DNA of 53,247 bases from Streptosporangiaceae bacterium (GTDB taxonomy: Bacteria; Actinomycetota; Actinomycetes; Streptosporangiales; Streptosporangiaceae): assembly GCA_019239975.1 (NCBI GenBank), contig JAFAZE010000023.1, positions 1 to 53,247 on the forward strand. The letters are read 5' to 3'. The position numbers and the translations under genes were made by a program. Shown here piece after piece: positions 42,198 to 49,014 of this stretch. The notes below the pieces were generated by a model, which was not told the DNA's origin, ran no database searches, and saw only the letters and a list, made by a program, of their open reading frames with translations. Positions within the stretch are counted from its first letter, which is position 1, and each line of letters begins with the position of its first letter.

Positions 42198-43028
42198 GTG
42201 GTACAGATTCATAACTTCTCCTATGGTCTGCTGAATCCGGCGCTCGGTTACGTGATGTCCTGCCTGGGCGCATTTCTGGGCCTGCGCTGCGTCACGAGGG
42301 CCAGGGCGCATACCGGCCGCGGCCGCGCGCCGTGGCTGCTGCTCGCGGCGGTGTCGGTGGGCGCGACCGGGATCTGGGTGATGCACTTCATCGCGATGCT
42401 CGGGTTCACGATCCCCGGCCAGCAGATCCGTTACAATCTCCCGCTCACGATCGGCAGCATGGTGCTCGCCGTCGCGGTGGTGGGAGTCGGGCTCTTCATC
42501 GTCGGGTACAGCCAGGCGGGGTTCGTCCCGCTGCTGGCCGGAGGGGTGATCATCGGCCTCGGCGTGGCGAGCATGCATTACATGGGCATGGCGGCGATGA
42601 GCATGCCGGACGCCATGCGCTACAACCGGTTCCTCGTGGCGGTCTCGGTGCTGATCGCGATCGTGGCCGGGACCGCGGCCCTGTGGGCCGGGCTCCGCGT
42701 GCGCAGCCTGCGGGCGACCCTGGTCGCCTCGCTGATCATGGGCGTGGCGGTCAGCGGCATGCACTACACCGGGATGGCCGCGATGCGCGTCTACACCGGA
42801 AAGATGCCGGCCATGTCCGGCGACACCGCGGTGAGCTTTCTGCTCCCCCTGCTGCTCGGCATCAGCCTGGTCACGTTCGTCCTCACCCTGATGATCTCGC
42901 TGTCGCCGACCGAGGAGGAGATCCACGAAGACCGCCAGCTGCGCCACCGCCTGAACACCACCGTCCGCGGCTTACCCGCCCGCCCGCGCCCGCGAGGCAT
43001 CCGGCGAGACCCGGAGCGGCTACGGTAA
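42198..43028 (+). CDS. MHYT-domain integral membrane sensor
   Basis: The 276-residue protein has seven helices and carries the repeated MHYT signature near the outer ends of helices: VMHFIAM, SMHYMGMAAM and GMHYTGMAAM. MHYT domains are proposed to bind copper through Met/His and to sense a diatomic gas or oxygen; they are often fused to GGDEF/EAL or kinase domains, but here the protein ends after a short cytosolic tail. A stand-alone MHYT protein would need a partner; the window's GGDEF gene is 40 kb away. The GTG start has GGGGGAG six bases before it. The stop lies in a 24-bp tandem repeat. Confidence 0.85.
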   Translation: MVQIHNFSYGLLNPALGYVMSCLGAFLGLRCVTRARAHTGRGRAPWLLLAAVSVGATGIWVMHFIAMLGFTIPGQQIRYNLPLTIGSMVLAVAVVGVGLFIVGYSQAGFVPLLAGGVIIGLGVASMHYMGMAAMSMPDAMRYNRFLVAVSVLIAIVAGTAALWAGLRVRSLRATLVASLIMGVAVSGMHYTGMAAMRVYTGKMPAMSGDTAVSFLLPLLLGISLVTFVLTLMISLSPTEEEIHEDRQLRHRLNTTVRGLPARPRPRGIRRDPERLR

Positions 43029-43083
43029 CGGAAACCGGAGCGGCTACGGTAGCGGGACCCGGAGCGGGCCACGGCGGGTAGCG
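43012..43083. repeat. 24-bp tandem repeat spanning the MHYT gene stop
   Basis: Units at 43012, 43036 and 43060 follow the pattern cggagcggctacggtaacggaaac; the third is diverged. The gene's TAA (43026-43028) is in unit 1, and TAG takes its place in unit 2. Confidence 0.85.
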
Positions 43084-43087
43084 CGGA

Positions 43088-43109
43088 GTGAGCCGCGACA
43101 GCGGCTCAC
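43088..43109. terminator. Hairpin 1 after the MHYT gene
   Basis: A perfect 9-bp stem gtgagccgc / gcggctcac with a GACA loop, 60 bp after the stop. Confidence 0.6.
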
Positions 43110-43117
43110 ATTCCGCG

Positions 43118-43163
43118 ATCACGCGGCCCGCGGGAGGCCCTCGGGCCTCCCCGGCCGCGTGAT
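43118..43163. terminator. Hairpin 2, long composite stem
   Basis: An outer 11-bp stem (atcacgcggcc 43118-43128 / ggccgcgtgat 43153-43163) and an inner 8-bp stem (ggaggccc 43133-43140 / gggcctcc 43143-43150) are separated by small internal loops. Confidence 0.6.
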
Positions 43164-43196
43164 GATACGGCGAGCACCGCAGCGGGCGGGGGGTAT

Positions 43197-43215
43197 CGGG
43201 GGGCTTCGCCCCCCG
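43197..43215. terminator. Hairpin 3
   Basis: An 8-bp GC stem (cggggggc / gccccccg) with a TTC loop. Confidence 0.55.
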
Positions 43216-43243
43216 GGCTAACAGAGCCCCCCCGGGAAAGGAT

Positions 43244-43288
43244 GCCGGCCCTCACGGCAGGAGTGAGGGGGGTGCCGTGAGGGCCGGC
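43244..43288 (-). terminator. Hairpin 4, 16-bp perfect stem
   Basis: gccggccctcacggca (43244-43259) and tgccgtgagggccggc (43273-43288) form a perfect 16-bp stem with a 13-nt loop. It lies 31 bp beyond the stop of the minus-strand small ORF and is its likely terminator; it can act in both directions. Confidence 0.6.
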
Positions 43289-43319
43289 CGTCGGCGGGCG
43301 CCGTGGCGGGAAGCCTGCG

Positions 43320-43505
43320 TTATTCGTCCGAGGCCGTCTGCCGGGTGGTCGCCTGGTCGTCGGGATCACCGTTCAGGACGTGCCAGAGGTGATGCTGGAG
43401 CCGCAGGCTGCGAACTCGCTCCGCAAGCTGGCGGATGAGCTGCCCCGTGATCGCTTCGGCCACCGTGGCCGTGTCCCCCGATTCCCCCGGCACCAGGTTG
43501 CGCAT
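43320..43505 (-). CDS. Small hypothetical protein (61 residues)
   Basis: ATG 43505 to TAA 43320. The protein contains an amphipathic helix-rich core (AITGQLIRQLAERVRSLRLQ) and no membrane segment. Roughly 85% of its codons end in G or C, which fits coding sequence here, and a strong terminator-like hairpin lies just after its stop. It is divergent from the SARP regulator gene, with an AT-rich palindrome between them that could control both. I know no family. The ribosome site is weak (GGGAT), so it could still be a chance ORF. Confidence 0.4.
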   Translation of the reverse strand: MRNLVPGESGDTATVAEAITGQLIRQLAERVRSLRLQHHLWHVLNGDPDDQATTRQTASDE

Positions 43506-43666
43506 CACTACATCCCAGGCAGCGAAAGCCAGGGTTGCCTGGCTCTGCCATGTCCCATGTCCCTGCCTCCTGCCGGGGAACGCGGTGATTTTCCGCAGCG
43601 AGGACGAGCAAGGACTCGTCTGGCGCCGCAGCCCACGTTCAGTGATAATCGCTGTATCTCTACGTG

Positions 43667-43685
43667 ATCTAGATAATTTCTAGAT
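43667..43685. promoter_or_regulatory. AT-rich 19-bp palindrome, candidate operator
   Basis: ATCTAGA (43667-43673), spacer TAATT, TCTAGAT (43679-43685): a perfect 7-bp inverted repeat. It stands out strongly in GC-rich DNA and contains a -10-like GATAAT. It lies 87 bp before the SARP gene and 162 bp upstream of the small ORF, so it is placed to regulate either. Confidence 0.6.
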
Positions 43686-43771
43686 GCCCGGCGACAAGCC
43701 CTGTAGTCTGGGCTGAGCCCGCGTCCCGCGCTACGATCCGCGGGGCAGGCTGAGAAGGGAGCGGCAGAACC

Positions 43772-46700
43772 GTGGTGCCGCTGCGCGTGGGCGTGCTCGG
43801 CCCGGTGACCACGTGGTACGGGGAGCATGAGGTTCTGCCTGGTCAGCCACGGCAGCAGGCAGTCCTCTGCGTTCTTGCCGTGCGCGCCAACCGGGTAGTG
43901 TCCCGCGGCGAGCTCGTCGACGCGGTCTGGGGTCAGCAGGCGCCGGTCAGCGCCGAGGGCGGCATCTACACGTACGTGGCGGGGCTGCGCCGCAAGCTGG
44001 AGCCGGACCGCCGGCTCCGCCAGCCATCCCAGGTGCTGGTGTCCGCGGGAGCCGGGTACATGCTCCGGCTTGGATCCGGATGTCTCGACGCCGACGTCTT
44101 CGAGCAGGGCCTCGCCCGTGCGCGGAAGCTGCGTTCGTCGGGGGACCTGCCGGGCGCGTCCCGGTTGCTCGCCGAAGGGCTGGGGCTGTGGCGCGGCATC
44201 GCGTTCGCGGGCGTCCCCGGCCCGTTCGCGGACGCCGAACGCCACCGGCTCAGCGAGCTTCGTACCGCCGCCGCCGAGGAGCGGGCGGATCTCCTGCTCG
44301 CGCAGGGCCAGCCCGCCGAGGCGCTGCCCGACCTGACGGTCCTGGTGGCCGAGCATCCGCTGCGCGAGCGGGCGCGCGGACTGCTGATGGTCGCGCTCTA
44401 CCGGTGCGGGCGGCAGGCCGAGGCGCTGCAGGTGTTCCGCGACGCCAGGGACGTGCTCGCGGAGGACCTCGGTATCGACCCGGGCAGCGAGCTCACCCGC
44501 ATTCACCAGCAGGTGCTGGCCATGGACCCGGCGCTCGACTCCCCGGCCGCCCCGGCCACGGGCCCGTTCCGGGTGGTGGCCGCCGTTCCCGCTGACGCGG
44601 CCCCGGCCGGCCGCGCCGTGTCGCCGGCGTCCGCGGACGAGACGGAGACCGCCGGCGCCCCGGCACAGGTCCCGCTGGGCATTCCGGGTTTCGTCGGCCG
44701 CCGCGCCGAGCTCCAGCGGCTGCACGCCATGCTTCCCGGTGCGGCGCTTCCCGGTGCGGCGTTTTCCAGTGCGGCGCTTTCCAGTGCGGCGGTCACGCTC
44801 GACGGAACGGACGGGGCGGCCCTCTCCGATGCCACGGTGGATGCCACGGTGCCGATCGCCGCCATCACGGGCACGGCCGGGGTCGGCAAGACGGCGCTGG
44901 CCATCCGCTTCGCCCGCAACGCGGCGCGCCGGTTCCCCGACGGGCAGCTGTACGTCAACCTGCGCGGCTTCGACCCGTCGGGCGTTCCGGTCGAGCCCGG
45001 TAACGCGCTGCGCGGCTTCTTCGACGCGCTCCGGGTGCCGCCGAAGCGGATTCCGGACACCCTCGAGGCACGGATCGGGCTGTTCCGCAGCCTGCTCGAC
45101 GGCAAGCGGATGCTCGTCGTCCTGGACAACGCGCGGACCACCGAGCAGGTCAGGCCGCTGCTGCCGGCCAGTCCCGGGTGCATGGTGGTGATCACCAGCC
45201 GCAGCCAGCTCACCGGCCTCATCGCCGCCGAGGGTGCCCGCGCGCTGCCCCTCGACGTGCTCTCCGAGGAGGAATCCAAGGAGGTGCTGACCGGCAGGCT
45301 CGGCGCGGACCGGATAGCCGCGGAGCCGTCGTCGGCCACCGAGCTGATCACGCTGTCCGCGGGACTGCCGCTGGCGCTCAGCGTGACCACCGCCAGGGCC
45401 GCCACCCGGCCCGGTCTGACCCTGGCGGGGCTGGCCGCTGAGCTCCGGGATGCCCGGGGGCGCCTGGACGCGCTGGACACCGGCGAGGCGGTGACCAACG
45501 TGCGCGCCGTGTTCTCCTGGTCGTATCAGCAGCTCACCCGCCCGGCGGCGAGGATGTTCCGGTTGCTTGGGGTGCACCCGGGGCCGGATGTCTCCGTCCC
45601 CGCCGCGGCCAGCCTGGCCGCCGTTCCGCTGGCCGGGGCGCGTGCGCAGATCACCGAGCTGGCCAGGAGTTCCCTGCTCACCGAGCACGTCCCTGGCCGG
45701 TTCACGTTCCACGACCTGCTGCGGGCGTACGCGGCCGAGCAGGCCGCCGCGCTGGAGGGCGATCTCGAGCTGCGGGCCGCGGAGGCCCGGATGCTTGATC
45801 ACTACACCCAGACGGCGCACGCGGCCGTGTCGCGGATGTATCCCGCGCGGCACGGCACGACGCTGCCCGAGCGGCTGCCCGGCGTGGTACCCGAGCCGCT
45901 CACCGCCTACGAGCAGGCGCTGGCCTGGTTCGAGGCCGAGCACTCGGTGCTGCTCGCGGCGGCCGCGTACGCGGCCGCCGCCGGGCTGGACCGGTACTGC
46001 CTGCCGATCTGCTGGGCGCTCGGGCCGTATCTCAACCGGCACGGGTACTGGCACGACTACGCGGCGACGCAGGGGATGGCGCTTCCCGCCGCGCGGCGTC
46101 TCGGCGACCCGGTGCGGCTCGGCCGGACGCTGATCGACATCGGCCACGCGGTCAAGCAACTCGGCAGTTTGGAGGACGCGGACAGCTATCTGCGCGAGGC
46201 GCTTGAGCTGTTCACCGAGCTTGGTGACCAGTCCGATCAGGCCCGCGCACACTTCGGCCTCATTCTGCTGTTCGACCAGCAGGGTCGTTACGCCGAGGGC
46301 CTCACCCACGCCCAGGAGGCGCTGCGGCTGCGCCGTGCGCTGCGCGAGCGGGCCACGCTCGCCTACTCGGAGAACGCCGTGGGCTGGATGTACGTCCGGC
46401 TGCAGCGCTACGCCGAGGCGCTGCCGTACTGCCGGCGGGCGGTGGAGCTGCACCGGGAGACCGGCGCGCGCACCGGCGCGGCGGACGCCCTGGACAGCAT
46501 GGGCAGGGCGTACATCGGGCTGGGCGAGTACGCGCGGGCGATCTCGTGCCTCCAGCAGTCGCTGGCCATCTTCCGGGAGATCAGCGACCCCAACGGCAAG
46601 CAGCACGCGCTGACGGCCCTCGGCGACGCGCAGCTCGCCGCCGGCGATGCCGTGACGGCACGCGACAGCTGGCGGCGCGCGCTGGAGATCCTGGAGAGCG

Positions 46701-46849
46701 AGCCCTACTGGGACGCGAGACCGGTCAGGGAGAGGCTCAGCCGCCTCGGCGAGTATGACGGCGCCGGCGTTCCCATGGACGTCCCCGTCGCCGCGCCCCG
46801 CCCGTCGGCGGACGCGCTACGGCCCGGAGCGGTCAGCACCGCCAGTTAA
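43772..46849 (+). CDS. AfsR/SARP-family regulator: BTAD - NB-ARC - TPR
   Basis: This is a 1025-residue transcription regulator. The N-terminal OmpR-type winged helix (about 5-95: VGVLGPVTTWYGE, ELVDAVWG, YVAGLRRKLEP) is followed by the BTAD domain (about 100-245, LDADVFEQGL to LGIDPGSELTRIHQQVL), an NB-ARC/STAND ATPase (P-loop GTAGVGKT 367-374, MLVVLDNA, MVVITSR) and C-terminal TPRs (about 770-990). AfsR-type proteins activate secondary-metabolite and developmental genes after ATP binding, often after Ser/Thr kinase phosphorylation. The linker before the NB domain has a 15-bp DNA repeat (44731-44793; LPGAALPGAAFSSAALSSAA). GTG 43772 has AGGGAG 11 bases before it. No biosynthetic cluster is next to it. 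Confidence 0.9.
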   Translation: MVPLRVGVLGPVTTWYGEHEVLPGQPRQQAVLCVLAVRANRVVSRGELVDAVWGQQAPVSAEGGIYTYVAGLRRKLEPDRRLRQPSQVLVSAGAGYMLRLGSGCLDADVFEQGLARARKLRSSGDLPGASRLLAEGLGLWRGIAFAGVPGPFADAERHRLSELRTAAAEERADLLLAQGQPAEALPDLTVLVAEHPLRERARGLLMVALYRCGRQAEALQVFRDARDVLAEDLGIDPGSELTRIHQQVLAMDPALDSPAAPATGPFRVVAAVPADAAPAGRAVSPASADETETAGAPAQVPLGIPGFVGRRAELQRLHAMLPGAALPGAAFSSAALSSAAVTLDGTDGAALSDATVDATVPIAAITGTAGVGKTALAIRFARNAARRFPDGQLYVNLRGFDPSGVPVEPGNALRGFFDALRVPPKRIPDTLEARIGLFRSLLDGKRMLVVLDNARTTEQVRPLLPASPGCMVVITSRSQLTGLIAAEGARALPLDVLSEEESKEVLTGRLGADRIAAEPSSATELITLSAGLPLALSVTTARAATRPGLTLAGLAAELRDARGRLDALDTGEAVTNVRAVFSWSYQQLTRPAARMFRLLGVHPGPDVSVPAAASLAAVPLAGARAQITELARSSLLTEHVPGRFTFHDLLRAYAAEQAAALEGDLELRAAEARMLDHYTQTAHAAVSRMYPARHGTTLPERLPGVVPEPLTAYEQALAWFEAEHSVLLAAAAYAAAAGLDRYCLPICWALGPYLNRHGYWHDYAATQGMALPAARRLGDPVRLGRTLIDIGHAVKQLGSLEDADSYLREALELFTELGDQSDQARAHFGLILLFDQQGRYAEGLTHAQEALRLRRALRERATLAYSENAVGWMYVRLQRYAEALPYCRRAVELHRETGARTGAADALDSMGRAYIGLGEYARAISCLQQSLAIFREISDPNGKQHALTALGDAQLAAGDAVTARDSWRRALEILESEPYWDARPVRERLSRLGEYDGAGVPMDVPVAAPRPSADALRPGAVSTAS
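44731..44793. repeat. 15-bp in-frame tandem repeat in the SARP regulator gene
   Basis: Four units of the type cttcccggtgcggcg / ttttccagtgcggcg occur in a row, coding LPGAA/FSSAA. The position is the linker between BTAD and NB-ARC, where length change is likely tolerated. Confidence 0.75.
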
Positions 46850-46910
46850 GCTGGACGGGTATTTCGTCATCCAACGTCACCCACGGTGACTGGATTCCGC
46901 ACGGGGAGAG

Positions 46911-48143
46911 GTGCTGACGCTGGACACCACGCGACCGCTCATGCGCGCGCTGCTGCTGGAGAACATCCACCCTGACGCCTCGGCGAGGCTCGCCAAGGCG
47001 GGCTACGAGGTCGAGACGCTGTCCCGGGCACTCGGCGAGGACGAGCTCGCCGGGGCGGTTCGCGGGGTGAGCCTGCTCGGCATTCGCTCGCAGACCCATC
47101 TCACCGAGCGCGTCCTGGCCGCCGTCCCGCGGCTGGCCGCCGTCGGCGCGTTCTGCATCGGGGTCAACCAGATCGATCTGGCCGCGGCGTCCCGGCATGG
47201 CGTCGCGGTGTTCAACGCGCCGTTCTCGAACACCCGCAGCGTCGTCGAGCTCGCGATCGCGGAGATCATCGCGATGGCGCGCCGGCTGCCGGAGAAGAAC
47301 ACCAGGATGCACGCGGGGGAGTGGGACAAGTCCGCCGCCGGGAGCCACGAGGTCCGCGGCCGCAGGCTGGGAATCGTCGGGTACGGGAACATCGGCACCC
47401 AGCTGTCGGTCATCGCCGAGAGCCTGGGCATGTCCGTCTACTTCTACGACATCGCCGACAAGCTGGCCATCGGCAACGCGCGCCGCTGCTCCACGCTGAC
47501 CGAGCTGCTGGAATCGGTGGAGACGGTCACCCTGCACGTGGACGGCCGCGACGGCAACCGCGGGTTCTTCGGCGAGGCCGAGTTCGCCGCGATGCGGCCC
47601 CGGTCGCTGTTCCTCAACCTGTCCCGCGGCTTCGTGGTCGACCACGCGGCGCTGCGCCGCAACATCGAGTCCGGGCACATCGCCGGCGCCGCGATAGACG
47701 TGTTCCCCGAGGAGCCGAAGGCGCGTGGCGAGGAGTTCCGGTCGGAGCTGCGCGGGCTGCCGAACGTGATCCTGACCCCGCACATCGGCGGCTCGACGGA
47801 GGAGGCGCAGCAGGACATCGGCGAGTTCGTCGCGGGCAAGCTGGCCGACTACATGGCCTCCGGCGCGACCTCGCTCAGCGTGAACCTGCCCGGCATCACG
47901 CTGCCGGCGGTGCCGGGCACGCACCGGCTGGTGCACCTGCACCGGAACGTGCCCGGCGTGCTGGCCTCGATCAACCGGGTGCTCGCCGAGCACGGCGTCA
48001 ACGTCGAGGGCCAGCTGCTGCGCACCAGGGACGACCTCGGCTATGTGCTCACCGACATCGGCACCGAATACAGCGACGAGGTCCTCGCCGAGCTGCGCGC
48101 CATGGACGTGACGATCCGCCTGCGCACCATCCCGTCCGCATGA
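46911..48143 (+). CDS. serA: D-3-phosphoglycerate dehydrogenase (E. coli-type, ACT domain)
   Basis: The product has 410 residues, the length of the E. coli-type enzyme. It oxidises 3-phosphoglycerate to 3-phosphohydroxypyruvate, the first step of serine synthesis. The NAD motif is GIVGYGNIGTQL; catalytic Arg, Glu and His are in NLSRGFVVD, FPEEPK and LTPHIGGSTEEAQ; a C-terminal ACT domain (HLHRNVPGVLASINRVLAEHG, in part HRNVPGVLASINRVL) gives serine feedback. The GTG at 46911 follows GGGGAGAG with almost no spacer; ATG 46941 is an alternative start. It follows the SARP gene by 61 bp on the same strand and may be co-transcribed. Confidence 0.88.
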   Translation: MLTLDTTRPLMRALLLENIHPDASARLAKAGYEVETLSRALGEDELAGAVRGVSLLGIRSQTHLTERVLAAVPRLAAVGAFCIGVNQIDLAAASRHGVAVFNAPFSNTRSVVELAIAEIIAMARRLPEKNTRMHAGEWDKSAAGSHEVRGRRLGIVGYGNIGTQLSVIAESLGMSVYFYDIADKLAIGNARRCSTLTELLESVETVTLHVDGRDGNRGFFGEAEFAAMRPRSLFLNLSRGFVVDHAALRRNIESGHIAGAAIDVFPEEPKARGEEFRSELRGLPNVILTPHIGGSTEEAQQDIGEFVAGKLADYMASGATSLSVNLPGITLPAVPGTHRLVHLHRNVPGVLASINRVLAEHGVNVEGQLLRTRDDLGYVLTDIGTEYSDEVLAELRAMDVTIRLRTIPSA

Positions 48144-48188
48144 TTTTTCCAAACGGACGCATGCATCTGCGTCCCGCCCGCGCAGCCG

Positions 48189-48950
48189 TCACAGCGGCGT
48201 CACGTACGCGGCGGAGATCCCGCCGTCGACCAGGAACGCCGATGCGGTGATGAAGGATGCGTCGTCGCTGGCGAGGAACGCGGCCGCCGCCGCGATCTCC
48301 TCCGGCTCCGCGAACCTGCCCATCGGCACGTGGACCAGGCGGCGGGCGGCGCGTTCCGGGTCGGCGGCGAACAGCTCGCGCAGCAGCGGCGTGTTGACCG
48401 GCCCGGGGCACAGCGCGTTGACCCGGATGCCCTCGCGCGCGAACTGGACGCCGAGCTCGCGGGACAGCGCGAGCACCCCGCCCTTGGACGCGGTGTAGGA
48501 GATCTGCGAGGTCGCCGAGCCCATCACCGCCACGAACGACGCCGTGTTGACGATGGCCCCTCGCCGCTGCGCCCGCATGTAGCCGAGCGCCTCCTTGCAG
48601 CACAGGTAGACCGAGGTGAGGTTGACCTCCTGGACGCGCCGCCAGGCGTCCAGGCCGGTGTCCAGGATCGAATCGTCGTCGGGCGGCGAGATGCCCGCGT
48701 TGTTGAAGGCGACGTCGACCGAGCCGTAGGCGTCCCGTGCCGCCCGGAACGCCGCCGCCACGTCCGGCTCGCAGGTGACGTCGGCGTGCACGAACAGGCC
48801 GCCCGTCTCCGCCGCCGCCTTCTCCCCGGCCGCGTCGTCCACGTCGACCGCCACCACGCGAGCGCCCTCGGCCGCGAACCGCCGCGCGGCGGCCAGGCCG
48901 ATCCCGCTGCCCGCGCCGGTGATGACCGCCGTCCTGCCCTCGAACCTCAT
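48189..48950 (-). CDS. Short-chain dehydrogenase/reductase (SDR)
   Basis: This classical SDR has 253 residues. The NAD(P) motif is TGAGSGIG, with NNAG in the middle; the catalytic Tyr-Lys lies in YTASK, with the Ser in the SATSQ stretch before it, and CPGPVNTPL follows. Acidic residues after the second strand (VDVDDAAGE) favour NAD over NADP. GGAGG lies six bases before the ATG. It follows the synthetase-dehydrogenase fusion gene on the same strand, 47 bp on, so it probably handles an alcohol, hydroxy or keto intermediate in the same pathway. Confidence 0.85.
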   Translation of the reverse strand: MRFEGRTAVITGAGSGIGLAAARRFAAEGARVVAVDVDDAAGEKAAAETGGLFVHADVTCEPDVAAAFRAARDAYGSVDVAFNNAGISPPDDDSILDTGLDAWRRVQEVNLTSVYLCCKEALGYMRAQRRGAIVNTASFVAVMGSATSQISYTASKGGVLALSRELGVQFAREGIRVNALCPGPVNTPLLRELFAADPERAARRLVHVPMGRFAEPEEIAAAAAFLASDDASFITASAFLVDGGISAAYVTPL

Positions 48951-48963
48951 CAGCCCCTCCGTC

Positions 48964-49014
48964 TCAGTCCTCCGTCGAGCTCAGCCCTCCGTCGAGCTCA
49001 GTCCTCCGTCGAGA
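48964..49014. repeat. 17-bp tandem repeat spanning the fusion gene's stop
   Basis: Three units (48964, 48981, 48998), on the minus strand ctcgacggaggactgag with one change. The last codons STED plus TGA of the gene are in the unit, so the stop is repeated twice more downstream. GGAGG in the units also mimics ribosome sites ahead of the SDR gene. Confidence 0.9.

Noticed and set aside
43508..46606. 1032-codon minus-strand ORF opposite the SARP regulator
   Set aside because: The plus-strand frame has clear BTAD, NB-ARC and TPR motifs. The antisense frame gives Arg/Gly/Pro/His-rich sequence with no domain, typical of high-GC shadows.
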